Part shown: piece after piece, positions 7,581 through 16,041 of the stretch
Layout of the letters: every line of letters starts with the position of its first letter
Numbering within the stretch: the first letter of the stretch is position 1
Origin: Paenibacillus rhizovicinus
Lineage (GTDB): Bacteria > Bacillota > Bacilli > Paenibacillales > Paenibacillaceae
DNA length: 64,000 nt
Assembly: GCF_010365285.1 (NCBI RefSeq)
Contig: NZ_CP048286.1
Span: 2,556,501 to 2,620,500 of the forward strand
Direction: 5' to 3'
The notes under the pieces: model-generated
Told to the model about the DNA's origin: nothing
The model's input: only the letters and a program-made list of their open reading frames with translations
Database searches by the model: none
Program-made: the position numbers and the translations under genes

Positions 7581-8681
7581 TTAGCCCCGCACGGGTTCTG
7601 TGTTTTGTTTGTAAATATGCGGGTTCTGCTGTCTGCAGGCTTCGATGACGGCAAGCTGCTGCCGTACCTGCTGCGGCGTAATTTCGAGCTTGTCGCCGCC
7701 CTCGATCGCGCGGTGAAGCATGAAGTACAGCTGCTCGGCCATGTACCTGTATTCGTCTTTACCATCAGGCAGCGAGAGTTCCCACTTGTCCTCATGCCAG
7801 ACCAGCGTTTCGCGGCAGTAGGCGGGCAGGCCGTTCCGATCGACGAGCGGTTCGGTAATCAGCTGCTGAGCCGGTGCTTCCTCCGGCTTGAAGTACCTCC
7901 ATTCCAGCCGTTCGCCGTTGCCGCGCAAGCCGCCGTTCGTTCCTTGAATGACGAATTGGTCGCCCGGGAAAAGACTGCAGGAGGACACTTCCATGTCCAC
8001 GCTCGGACGTCCTTCTCCGCGCAGCAGCAATTTCACGTAGTCTTCCGCATCGCCGTACGTATTGGCCTGATCCATGATGCACGTGACTTCGGGCATGATA
8101 TCGTTGCCGAACAGCTGGAGAGCTTGATCGAGCACATGCGAACCCAAATTAAGCAGGCTGCCGCCGTTGTTCTGCTGAAGCGTCTGCCAATCCCATCTGC
8201 GCGCAAACCGGCTGCTCGTGAAATCCAGCTGCACGATGCGGCCAAGCACGCCGCTCTCGATCACTTCGCGGATACGGACGTAAGCCGGCATGTAACGGGA
8301 TTGCTGGAATACCGCCAGAATATTGCCGGTTCGCTCAGAAGCCTCGATCAGCTGGTCGACCTCCGCCGACGTGCGGGCCAGCGGCTTCTCGCAGAGTACG
8401 TTGACCCCTCGGTTCAGGAGCTCCAGAGATATCGGCACATGCTCATGACTCGGAGAGGCGTTGACGACCAGATCGAGCGTTTCGCTGGCCACCATCTCCT
8501 GCCACGTCGCATAAGCGCGGCATCCGAACTCCTGCTCCGCCCGCTTCCGGCGCTCCGGCAGCGAATCGGCTACCGCCGCGATTTGATAATTGTCCGGCAA
8601 TTTGGACAGTGTTGCCCCGTGAATATCGCGTCCGCTCCTGCCTTGCCCGATAATGCCGACCTTCAAAATCGATTGACTCAT
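7581..8681 (-). CDS. Gfo/Idh/MocA family oxidoreductase
   Basis: A 366-residue NAD(P)-dependent dehydrogenase-like protein. The N-terminal Rossmann fold has the nucleotide loop VGIIGQGRSGRDIHG (about residues 8-22), the EKPLA motif with the catalytic Lys follows near residue 98, and the C-terminal alpha/beta domain (about 130-340) would bind a sugar or inositol derivative. It is the last gene of the run 10622-7581, only 27 bp after its upstream neighbour. The substrate cannot be read from sequence; with a TIM-barrel isomerase and a second Gfo-type enzyme beside it, oxidation and epimerisation of an unusual sugar is the likely setting. Confidence 0.9.
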   Translation of the reverse strand: MSQSILKVGIIGQGRSGRDIHGATLSKLPDNYQIAAVADSLPERRKRAEQEFGCRAYATWQEMVASETLDLVVNASPSHEHVPISLELLNRGVNVLCEKPLARTSAEVDQLIEASERTGNILAVFQQSRYMPAYVRIREVIESGVLGRIVQLDFTSSRFARRWDWQTLQQNNGGSLLNLGSHVLDQALQLFGNDIMPEVTCIMDQANTYGDAEDYVKLLLRGEGRPSVDMEVSSCSLFPGDQFVIQGTNGGLRGNGERLEWRYFKPEEAPAQQLITEPLVDRNGLPAYCRETLVWHEDKWELSLPDGKDEYRYMAEQLYFMLHRAIEGGDKLEITPQQVRQQLAVIEACRQQNPHIYKQNTEPVRG

Positions 8682-8708
8682 GTGATCATGCTCCCTCTCA
8701 TTATAGGA

Positions 8709-9740
8709 TCATAGAATCGCAAGCGGATGAATGCGGATTTCGCCGCCCGCTGCCGAACTCTCGTAGATGGCTTCAATGAGCTGAACGGCCCGATAACCGT
8801 CCTCGCCCGTAACGACCGGCTTGCTGCCGGACGCGATCGCCTCGATCACGTTCTGCAGCTGCAGCTGATGATACAGATGGCTGATGCTGCGCGGATCCGA
8901 AACGCCTCCATAGGCAGGCGACGATTCGAATGCCGGCGGCGCCTCATAGCCGGGAACCGTCCAATGCACGACGCCCGAGCCCTCAAGCTTGATGGCGCCT
9001 TCCGAGCCGTACAAGCGGATGCTCGCCGGAAAGCCCGGGGTGATGCTGGTCGACGCCATAATCGTGCCGAGGGCGCCGCTCTTGAACTGCACGATGGCAA
9101 CGCCCAAATCTTCCGCTTCCATCGCATGGGTCTGCGTCGCCGTGCGGCCGTATACGGAACGGGCTTCACCGGCGAGCCACAGCAGCAGGTCGATGGCATG
9201 GATGCCTTGATTCATCAATGCCCCGCCGTCCTCGGCAATCGTCCCTCGCCACGGCGCGCTGTCGTAATACTGCTGCGACCGGTAAAAGGGCACTTCCGCC
9301 TCGGCAAGCAGCAGTTTGCCGATCCGCCCTTCTTCCAGGATGCGCTTCGCCTCGCGATGGAGCGGCTCGAATCTGCGCTGCGAGATGACGGACAGCGTCA
9401 GCCCGCGCTCCGCCGCCAGCCTGCAGAGCTCCTCCGCTTCCGCGGCCCGCATGGCAACGGGCTTCTCGATGACCACATGCTTGCCCGCTGTCAGCGCAGC
9501 GCGGCCGATGCTATAATGGCTGCCGCTCGAGGTCGTGACGCATACGATATCGATATCTGTCCGCTGCAGCAGCGTCTCGTAATCCGCCGTCCATGCGCAG
9601 TTCTCCCGCTCCGCGACGGCTTTCGCCTTGGTTGCATTTCGGCTGGACACAGCCGCCAGCCTGGCGCCGCTCAACCCGCGGATCGCTTCAATATGAAAGT
9701 CTGCGATCGTGCCGCAGCCGATGATTCCGAATCCCGCCAT
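8709..9740 (-). CDS. Gfo/Idh/MocA family oxidoreductase
   Basis: A 343-residue member of the same family as the next gene downstream but clearly different in sequence. It has the Rossmann loop GFGIIGCGTIADFH, the EKPVAMR motif with the catalytic Lys near residue 95, and the C-terminal dimerisation domain. AGAGGTG lies just before the ATG, and only three bases separate it from the upstream isomerase-like gene, so the three genes are translated as one unit. The domain layout fits a dehydrogenase acting on a hexose or inositol; the substrate is unknown. Confidence 0.9.
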   Translation of the reverse strand: MAGFGIIGCGTIADFHIEAIRGLSGARLAAVSSRNATKAKAVAERENCAWTADYETLLQRTDIDIVCVTTSSGSHYSIGRAALTAGKHVVIEKPVAMRAAEAEELCRLAAERGLTLSVISQRRFEPLHREAKRILEEGRIGKLLLAEAEVPFYRSQQYYDSAPWRGTIAEDGGALMNQGIHAIDLLLWLAGEARSVYGRTATQTHAMEAEDLGVAIVQFKSGALGTIMASTSITPGFPASIRLYGSEGAIKLEGSGVVHWTVPGYEAPPAFESSPAYGGVSDPRSISHLYHQLQLQNVIEAIASGSKPVVTGEDGYRAVQLIEAIYESSAAGGEIRIHPLAIL

Positions 9741-9743
9741 CGT

Positions 9744-10622
9744 TCACCTCTTTTCGGATGGAAGCCGCCCCAGCACTGCCAACAGACCCTCGAGCGCCAT
9801 GGCCGTCCCGTCCATCGCGGTGCCGCCCTCCGGGACGTAATGCGTCTCGAGCGTGAATAGCCCGGTATAGCCCTCATCCGTCAACGCCTGAAAATGCGCC
9901 TCATACGGAACGTCGCCCGATCCGATCGGGACCGCTCTCGGCTTGCCTGCCGCATCGAGGACGACGTCTTTGAGATGCACATGGGCGAGCAAGCGGCGAA
10001 TCGCCGCATGCCCATCCGGGAAGCTGGGCCGGTTGCCGTACTGCTCGTTGCCCGGATCCCACAAGACGCGAAGCGCGGGGGATTGCACGGCGGCCGTCAG
10101 GCGCGCGACCTCGGCAGCGAAGCCGCCGTTGCAGGAGGGCTCGTTCTCGAGCAGCAGCAGCATGCCGCGGGCTTCGGCCAGCTTGGCGGCGCGCGATAAG
10201 TGGCCTACGATCTCGGCTTCGAACCGTTCGATCGGCTCCGTCTCCCGCCAGAACGAGAAGATACGGATGCGATTCGTGCCGAACCGTTCCGCAAGATCCA
10301 TGGCGCGTTCCAGCATCGCGAAATGCTCGGCGGGCGACCGTTCCTCCTGGTTGAAACGGTCTCCTTCCGCAACCGGCCTTGACGCATCAAGCGCGCATTT
10401 GAATACCGGGGAAGCGACGCAAGAGATAAATAGGCCGCGGCTCTCCGCTTCCGCGCGAATCCGGTCCGCCTCCGCATCGCTTAAGGCGAGCACGTTGCGG
10501 CTGTCTATGCTGCGCAGCTCGACATGCTTCAGCCCTCTCACCGCAGCAAAATCCAGTGCGGCAAGAACATCGGACGAGACCTCGTCCGTGATGACGCCTA
10601 ATCGATCGCGTATTCGATCCAC
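9744..10622 (-). CDS. TIM-barrel sugar isomerase/epimerase family protein
   Basis: A 292-residue protein of the xylose-isomerase-like TIM barrel family (AP endonuclease 2 fold), which includes IolE, IolI and many sugar epimerases. Conserved features include the Glu in LLLENEPSCN (about 160), the metal-binding region VLWDPGN, HVHLKDV and a late Glu in FTLETHYVP. The start is GTG with AAAGGAG nine bases upstream. It begins a three-gene unit with two Gfo-type dehydrogenases. The combination resembles inositol or keto-sugar pathways, but no gene diagnostic for a known pathway is present. Confidence 0.88.
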   Translation of the reverse strand: MDRIRDRLGVITDEVSSDVLAALDFAAVRGLKHVELRSIDSRNVLALSDAEADRIRAEAESRGLFISCVASPVFKCALDASRPVAEGDRFNQEERSPAEHFAMLERAMDLAERFGTNRIRIFSFWRETEPIERFEAEIVGHLSRAAKLAEARGMLLLLENEPSCNGGFAAEVARLTAAVQSPALRVLWDPGNEQYGNRPSFPDGHAAIRRLLAHVHLKDVVLDAAGKPRAVPIGSGDVPYEAHFQALTDEGYTGLFTLETHYVPEGGTAMDGTAMALEGLLAVLGRLPSEKR

Positions 10623-10708
10623 GTTGAGCAGCTCCTTTCATTTGTTGTTCGTGAGCGGTGAATTGACGGTCGACCGGGGCAGGCATTGGGGCGTCCGTGC
10701 CCGCTGCC

Positions 10709-10852
10709 GGCTCGGGGCGCGAATTCCTGCTGCTGTGGCAGCTTTTGTGGCCCCGCAGTTCGGCTCGGGGAGCCAATTCCTACTGCTGAGGCAGCTTTGG
10801 CGGCCCCGCAGACCAGTTCAGGGCGCGAATTCCTGCTGCTGCGGCAGCTTTT
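10709..10852. repeat. 53-bp tandem repeat, about 2.7 copies
   Basis: Units start at 10709, 10762 and 10815, each with a GCGAATTCCTGCTGCTG-like core followed by a GCAGCTTT and, in the first two, GGCCCCGCAG. The last copy runs directly into the second array. Confidence 0.85.
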
Positions 10853-11100
10853 CCACCAATGTAATGTACTAGGTGCAGCTCTTGATCACATTTAGCTGTT
10901 TTTCCGCCAATGTAGTGTACATGGTGCAGCTCTTGATCACATTCCGCCGCTTTCCCGCCAATGTAGTGTACGGGTGCAGCTCTTGATCACATTCCGCCGC
11001 TTTCCCGCCAATGTAATGTACCGGGTGCAGCTCTTGCTCCACACCCGACGCTTTTCCACCAATGTAGTGTACTAGGTGCAGCTCTTGCTCACATTCCGCA
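10849..11100. repeat. 51-bp tandem repeat, five copies
   Basis: CC(A/G)CCAATGTA starts at 10853, 10904, 10955, 11005 and 11056, followed in each copy by a GTGCAGCTCTTG core and CACATT. The period is 51, 51, 50 and 51 bp. The reading frame on the minus strand (10869-11108) is only the repeat translated and is not proposed as a gene. Confidence 0.9.
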
Positions 11101-11136
11101 ACGTGCACCTGCGCAACGCACGCCGCCGTACATGCG

Positions 11137-12471
11137 CTACTCCAATGCTACCTCGTCACGCCAGACCGTCTTCCCGCCGACAACCGTCTGCATCACCTGA
11201 ATTCTACCGTTCGCCTCTACGCGAAACAGCGTCAAGTTCGCTCGCGCGCCGGCCTGCAGGCGTCCGAGATCGGACCAGCCCATCGCTTCCGCGGGACGCT
11301 TCGTCACCGCGTCGATGGCTTCCCGCAAGCCGATGCCGGCGAGCTTCATCGCGTTCTCGATGCCGCAGACCAGCGGCTGCGCGGAACCCGCCAAGATGCG
11401 CGAATCGGCTGCTGTCTGCAGCCTGCCGTTATCCAGCAGCTCGACCGACTGCCCGATCTCGCTGGAATAACGCCCCGGCGGCATGCCGCCGAACTTGACG
11501 CTGTCGCTGACGAGAATGAAGCGCCCCTGCTTCGCCCGAATCATCGATTTAAGCGCAGCCGCGCCCAGATGATGGCCGTCCGCGATGAACATCGCGGTCA
11601 ACGCATCCTCCGCCAACTGCTCCCAAATATAATTCGGATGCCGCGGCAGCACCGGATGGGCACCATTGCCCAGATGCGTCGACATCGACGCGCCGGCGGA
11701 TACAGCCTCCTTCAGCTGCTCGGCGGATGCCATCGTATGGCCGAGGCTGACCTTGACGCCGGCCTCGCTGAGCTGCCGGATGAACGGTGCAGCGCCTTCT
11801 TTCTCCGGCGCGACCGTGCACAGGACGATACGCCCCCCGGCTGCCCGCTGCCAATCCGAGAATTCAGCGATATCCGGATCGCGGATATGCGCCCGGTCAT
11901 GCGCACCGCGCGGCCCGTCTTCGTCCGACAAGTACGGCCCTTCCAAATGAATGCCCGGAATCGCATCGCCGAGCAGCCCGTCATGTTGACATGCGGCATT
12001 GATCGCGCTCATCGCCTGGCGAATCCGCGCCGCGCTGCCCGTAATGACGGTCGGGCAGAAGCTCGTCACGCCGCGCGCGAACAACGCCCGCGCCACGCCG
12101 TCGACATCCTGCTCCGTCGTCGCTTCGCCGTTCAGATCAAATCCGGCGAAGCCGTTCACCTGCAGGTCGATCCAGCCCGGCGAGATCCAGACCTCGTCAT
12201 CAGCTACAGATCCATTAGCTCCCCTAACCCCGGCTGCCTCAGCCCCCGAAGCCAAACTATCCACTTCGTCTCCTTCAGCTCTTCCGTCTCCTTCAGCTCT
12301 TCCGTCTCCTTCAGTTCTTCCGACTCCCTCGGCTCTTCCGTCTCCCTCAGCCCTTGCTCCTGTGACTCCACTAGCCCCGCCTTCCCCAACCGCCACGATC
12401 AAACCATCCTCAACCTCGATATGCACCGGTTCGCCGGTATCATAGCGCCTTCCGGTCCAACGCTTACGCAT
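11137..12471 (-). CDS. nagA: N-acetylglucosamine-6-phosphate deacetylase-like amidohydrolase with repeat insert
   Basis: A 444-residue amidohydrolase expected to remove the acetyl group from GlcNAc-6-phosphate in the cytoplasm. The sequence shows PGWIDLQVNGFAG after the first beta sandwich, HLEGPYLSDEDGPRGAHD with the metal Glu, GHTMA, a THLGNGAHP segment and ILVSDSV with the catalytic Asp. The ATG at 12471 is preferred because GGAGG lies just upstream; a TTG nine codons earlier has no such site. An insert of about 30 residues rich in A-E-G-D-G-R repeats lies near residues 30-70, where the family has a short loop. It is followed 33 bp upstream by the deaminase-like gene, giving the usual nagA/nagB pair. 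The THLGNGAHP segment differs from the usual HLFNAM, so the exact substrate may vary. Confidence 0.88.
   Translation of the reverse strand: MRKRWTGRRYDTGEPVHIEVEDGLIVAVGEGGASGVTGARAEGDGRAEGVGRTEGDGRAEGDGRAEGDEVDSLASGAEAAGVRGANGSVADDEVWISPGWIDLQVNGFAGFDLNGEATTEQDVDGVARALFARGVTSFCPTVITGSAARIRQAMSAINAACQHDGLLGDAIPGIHLEGPYLSDEDGPRGAHDRAHIRDPDIAEFSDWQRAAGGRIVLCTVAPEKEGAAPFIRQLSEAGVKVSLGHTMASAEQLKEAVSAGASMSTHLGNGAHPVLPRHPNYIWEQLAEDALTAMFIADGHHLGAAALKSMIRAKQGRFILVSDSVKFGGMPPGRYSSEIGQSVELLDNGRLQTAADSRILAGSAQPLVCGIENAMKLAGIGLREAIDAVTKRPAEAMGWSDLGRLQAGARANLTLFRVEANGRIQVMQTVVGGKTVWRDEVALE
12264..12352. repeat. 18-bp in-frame tandem repeat inside the nagA-like gene
   Basis: Five units of CTTCCGTCTCCTTCAGCT with few changes (12264-12280 shortened, then 12281, 12299, 12317 and 12335). 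The period is six codons and encodes A-E-G-D-G-R repeats on the minus strand, so the frame is kept. Confidence 0.9.
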
Positions 12472-12503
12472 GTCGGGCCTCCCTCCTCCGTGCAGCAAAC
12501 GTG

Positions 12504-13247
12504 CTATTCCTTCACCGTTAGCCCGGCGAGCGCTGCCGATGCGCGATCCAGATAGAGCGTCCAGTTCGGATGCGTGCGCAGCATCGTCGAAGGCACTTCC
12601 GGGGTAATGTCGCGCTCAAGCGTCCGCTTCACCGCTTCCGCCTTTACCGCATGCGGAACGCAGGAAAGGATAACGCGGCTCTTCAAAATCTGCCGCACGC
12701 TCATCGTGATCGCATGCGTCGGCACATCCTCCAGTCCCGCGAACCAGCCTTCGCCGACCTGCTGCCGCTTGCACGCTTCGTCCAGCGCCACCAAGATATA
12801 CGGCTCTTCCGTATCGAAATCCGCCGGGGGATCGTTAAACGCAATATGCGCATTCTCTCCAATGCCGATCATGGCCAGATCGATCGGCGCTTCGCCGATC
12901 GCCTCGTTCAACGCCGCGATCGTCGCGCTCACGTCACCAGTGCCATCGACAAGATGATAGCTGCCAAGCTGCACCTGCCGAATGAAACGTTCCTGCAAAT
13001 ACGCCTGGAAGCTCGCGGGATGGTCCGCCGAAAGGCCCGCGTATTCATCGAGATGGAACATCTCGATCTTGCTCCAATCCATATGCTGCGCAATGAACGC
13101 CTGGAAGAATTCGAACTGGGACGAGCCCGTCGACAGCAGCAGCCTCGCCTTCCCTTGCCGGCCGATCGCCTCCCGCAAAACCTCCGCCGCTTGCGCCGCA
13201 GCCTGCGCTCCTAGTTGCTCCGCATTGTCCAGTACGTGAATGTTCAT
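12504..13247 (-). CDS. nagB: Glucosamine-6-phosphate deaminase-like protein
   Basis: A 247-residue member of the glucosamine-6-phosphate isomerase/6-phosphogluconolactonase family, which converts GlcN-6-phosphate to fructose-6-phosphate and ammonia. It has the phosphate loop LLSTGSSQFEFF, the FHLDEYAGL motif with Asp67, and GIGENAHIAFNDPP with His134. The start at 13247 is chosen because AAAGGATGGGGA lies upstream; a TTG seven codons earlier overlaps the upstream stop. It is close in size to NagB (about 240-265). The variation ENAH for the usual NGH means a related amino-sugar phosphate is possible. Confidence 0.87.
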   Translation of the reverse strand: MNIHVLDNAEQLGAQAAAQAAEVLREAIGRQGKARLLLSTGSSQFEFFQAFIAQHMDWSKIEMFHLDEYAGLSADHPASFQAYLQERFIRQVQLGSYHLVDGTGDVSATIAALNEAIGEAPIDLAMIGIGENAHIAFNDPPADFDTEEPYILVALDEACKRQQVGEGWFAGLEDVPTHAITMSVRQILKSRVILSCVPHAVKAEAVKRTLERDITPEVPSTMLRTHPNWTLYLDRASAALAGLTVKE

Positions 13248-13264
13248 CTCGATCCCCATCCTTT

Positions 13265-14485
13265 TCAAAGTGTGATCAGATCCGCGATGCGAACCGCTCT
13301 TCCTTCCCGTATCGACCGGTTGGCCGCGAAGCCGATCGCGCAGGACAGCGCCCCGTCGCGGCTCGTCGCCTGCCTGTCGTCGGACTCGCCCGTCAGCAGC
13401 GCCCGAAGCAGCCGTTCGTCGCCGCCCCCGTGACTGCCGCTCTCTTCGCCCAGCGGGATGTCGATCACGGCTTGATGCCGATCGAACAACCGTATCGATT
13501 GAATCGTATGTCCGGCGTACGGACCGACGGCGCCTTCCGTATACGCTGCTTCCAGCCGTCCTTTCGTGCCGGTAATGACGATGCGAAAGCCCTCATAAGG
13601 CGCATACGCCGTCAACGAGTAGCTCATCATCGCGCCGCCTGCGTACCGGGCGGTCAAGCTGACCGTATCCTCGATGTCGATCTCATCGGCGAAGACGCAA
13701 GCGTCCCGATAATACTGATCCACGTCCTCGCAATCCGAATAGAGCAGCTTATGGCCCCCTTCGCGGATATCGATGTGAAACTCGCAGCTCCCCGCATAAG
13801 CGCACCCGCTGCAGCGCATGCCCCTTTCCTTCCGGGTCGGCCCGTAGAACCGAGTCGCTCCGAAAGCCTGCACCTCCGCCGGCTCATCCCCAAGCACCCA
13901 ATTCACGATATCGAAATGATGGGTCGACTTATGGACGAGCAGTCCGCCGGAATTTGCTTTGCGGCGATGCCATCTGCGGAAGTAATCGGCCCCGTGCTTC
14001 GTATCCAGATGCCATTCGAAGTGCACCTGCGTAATCGTCCCGAGCGTGGGCTCGGCGGCCGCTTCCTTCAATCGCCCCATGAATGGCATGTACCGCAAAT
14101 TGAATGTCACCGTGACCCGCTTGCCGGTTCGGCGTTCCGCATCGAGGATGAGCGCGCACTTGTCTTCGTCGATCGTGAGCGGCTTCTCCGAAATAACGTC
14201 GCAGCCGGCGAACAGCGCCTGCACGATGTACGTATGATGCGTGCTGTCGATCGACGTGACGATCACGACATCGGGCTTCGCCTCGTCCAGCATCACGGCA
14301 AAATCGTCATAGACCGGCACATGCCCTCCGATGCGCGCCTGCAGCAAGGCCGCCCGTTTGGCGTTCGAATCGAACACGCCGACGATAACCGCAATATCCG
14401 CATATTCCCGGGCCATCGGCACCGCATACATGTAGGTGCACCGATTGCCCGCGCCTACAAAAGCATACCTTTTCCTATTCAGCAC
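13265..14485 (-). CDS. Gfo/Idh/MocA family oxidoreductase with Cys cluster
   Basis: A 406-residue Rossmann-fold oxidoreductase (YAFVGAGNRCTYMY near the N terminus, EKPLTID with the catalytic Lys near residue 100). The GTG at 14485 has AGGAGG just upstream; the longer ATG frame lacks this. In the C-terminal part there is MRCSGCAYAGSCEFH, three closely spaced Cys, then YRDACVFADE, which is uncommon in this family and could bind a metal or be structural. It lies 17 bp before the NagB-like start, so it belongs to the same transcription unit and may modify an amino sugar or its precursor. Confidence 0.88.
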   Translation of the reverse strand: MLNRKRYAFVGAGNRCTYMYAVPMAREYADIAVIVGVFDSNAKRAALLQARIGGHVPVYDDFAVMLDEAKPDVVIVTSIDSTHHTYIVQALFAGCDVISEKPLTIDEDKCALILDAERRTGKRVTVTFNLRYMPFMGRLKEAAAEPTLGTITQVHFEWHLDTKHGADYFRRWHRRKANSGGLLVHKSTHHFDIVNWVLGDEPAEVQAFGATRFYGPTRKERGMRCSGCAYAGSCEFHIDIREGGHKLLYSDCEDVDQYYRDACVFADEIDIEDTVSLTARYAGGAMMSYSLTAYAPYEGFRIVITGTKGRLEAAYTEGAVGPYAGHTIQSIRLFDRHQAVIDIPLGEESGSHGGGDERLLRALLTGESDDRQATSRDGALSCAIGFAANRSIREGRAVRIADLITL

Positions 14486-14549
14486 CTGACCTCCTGCCTC
14501 CTTCCGGCAAACCACCGCCATCCAACACAATCGCATTCGCCCGGACAAG

Positions 14550-15776
14550 CTAGAAGAAGTCCGTCATATACGACAGCCGCCGCGGAATCGCCCGCTCCCA
14601 CGCCTCAACCGCCTCCGGCGATCCTTCCAGGCGGCCTTGATCCGCCAGCTGCGCAGGCCTCCGGCATCCGATCATCATCGCCGAAAAAGTCTGGATCGTG
14701 CAGCCGACTGCAACACGATTCGTCGCTTGTCTATTCCCTGCTTCTCGTTCCGCCGCTTCACCACCTGCGGCTTCCACGGCCTCGGCATCAACAAGCACCG
14801 CTTCCGCATTCCCGTCCGCGCCTACGGCAATGTCCCACAAACCGCGGTTCCAAGCGGCATGCTCGTCTTCGAGCCGAACGCGCAGGCGAACCTCCGCTCC
14901 GGCGAACCGATACCGGTTCAAGAACGCCGCCGCATCCACGACGCGAAACATGAAATTCGTATGCACCTCATGCTCGATCTTGGGCTCCGACAGCGCGAAA
15001 GGCAATGAATCGTCCCCCGGCGCAGTCAGGCGCAGCCGCGAGACGACCGAATCATGATTGCGGATGAACTGCCAGAGGCCGTTCCGGCTCTCCCGGTCCA
15101 GACAGACAAGCTCATGGATCGCCATCGTCCGCTCTTTGATGTCATACAGCATGTAACCGCTCGGCTGCCCCCCGTCCGCGCCGGCATACACCGCCAAATA
15201 GCCGAGTTTCCGTTTGAAAACATGCTGCAGCCACCATTTCTCGTCCCGCAGCAGCATCCCGTTATACCTGGCCGCATACTGATCATAGACCCCGCCGGCC
15301 TGCGCCCAATCGGCGGCCTGCAGCCGTTTCACGATGCCAGGCGCGTCCGGATACTTAGGAGCGGCGCTCAACTCCAGCGCGTACATGCTCTGCACCGAGA
15401 AGTTCTCCCACCCATACTTCCGGTAGAACCCATATGCGAACGGATTCAGCATCGAGACGGATTGCCCGCTTTCCCGCATCGCCGCAAGACTTTGGACCAT
15501 CAGCTTGCCCACCATGCCTTGTCTGCGCATTTCCGGGTACGAGGCTACGTGAGCGATGCCGCCCATCGCCATTTCGATCCCCTGCACGTAGATGCCCAGC
15601 GGGAGAATCGCCAGCTGAGCGGCCAGCTGTCCATCGGCATAATAGCCGAGATACTGCTCCATGTTCATGCGGGCAACCCGTTCCTCGATATCGCTCTCCG
15701 TGAACTTGACGGCGAACGCAGCCTGCGTCAGCTCGAGCGATTGCCGGGCTTCCTCCTGCCTGATCGTTCTGATCAT
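14550..15776 (-). CDS. Eis-type GNAT N-acetyltransferase
   Basis: A 408-residue protein with an N-terminal GNAT domain (GGIAHVASYPEMRRQGMVGKLM is the acetyl-CoA loop, about residues 70-95), a second degenerate GNAT domain and a C-terminal SCP2-like domain, the layout of Eis proteins that acetylate amines on aminoglycosides or other small molecules. The ATG at 15776 follows AGGAGGAGG. It is the first gene of the run that continues with an oxidoreductase, NagB-like and NagA-like genes, so its natural substrate may be an amino sugar. The role in this operon is inference. Confidence 0.88.
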   Translation of the reverse strand: MIRTIRQEEARQSLELTQAAFAVKFTESDIEERVARMNMEQYLGYYADGQLAAQLAILPLGIYVQGIEMAMGGIAHVASYPEMRRQGMVGKLMVQSLAAMRESGQSVSMLNPFAYGFYRKYGWENFSVQSMYALELSAAPKYPDAPGIVKRLQAADWAQAGGVYDQYAARYNGMLLRDEKWWLQHVFKRKLGYLAVYAGADGGQPSGYMLYDIKERTMAIHELVCLDRESRNGLWQFIRNHDSVVSRLRLTAPGDDSLPFALSEPKIEHEVHTNFMFRVVDAAAFLNRYRFAGAEVRLRVRLEDEHAAWNRGLWDIAVGADGNAEAVLVDAEAVEAAGGEAAEREAGNRQATNRVAVGCTIQTFSAMMIGCRRPAQLADQGRLEGSPEAVEAWERAIPRRLSYMTDFF

Positions 15777-16041
15777 GTTTCTCCTCCTCCTGCCAGCGAT
15801 GCTGTTTCCACTTCCCTTTTCCATGCTGCTGCCGACTTCTTGCCCCCACTATAGCGAATCGCCGCCCCGTCTTATACAGGCAGTATTTGATATCGTTCAT
15901 TTTATTTCCGCAACCTAAAAATACAGTGAATTTATAAAAATAAGACCATTGTTCAAACGCGGCCCATTCTATAAAATTAATGTAAACAGGCTCATACGTC
16001 CTTATATTTTGAAAACAGACCACCACGAAAGGGTTGTTTTC

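Larger units (their letters stand above)
10623..11136. other. Intergenic region filled by two tandem arrays
   Basis: The 514-bp gap between the nagA-like gene and the isomerase gene is almost entirely two abutting arrays (10709-10852 and 10849-11100). No terminator or consensus promoter could be made out in the remaining bases. Confidence 0.7.

Noticed and set aside
7457..7648. 63-codon plus-strand frame with nine-residue repeats
   Set aside because: No ribosome binding site, starts in the arm of a terminator and overlaps the end of a supported minus-strand gene.
10849..11100. Possible CRISPR array
   Set aside because: The units are contiguous with a 50-51 bp period and no unique spacers between short repeats; no cas gene is in the window.
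10869..11108. 79-codon minus-strand frame in the 51-bp array
   Set aside because: Only the repeat translated; no start signal.
13430..14953. 507-codon plus-strand frame over the Gfo-type and acetyltransferase genes
   Set aside because: It crosses two supported minus-strand genes and has no protein-family features.
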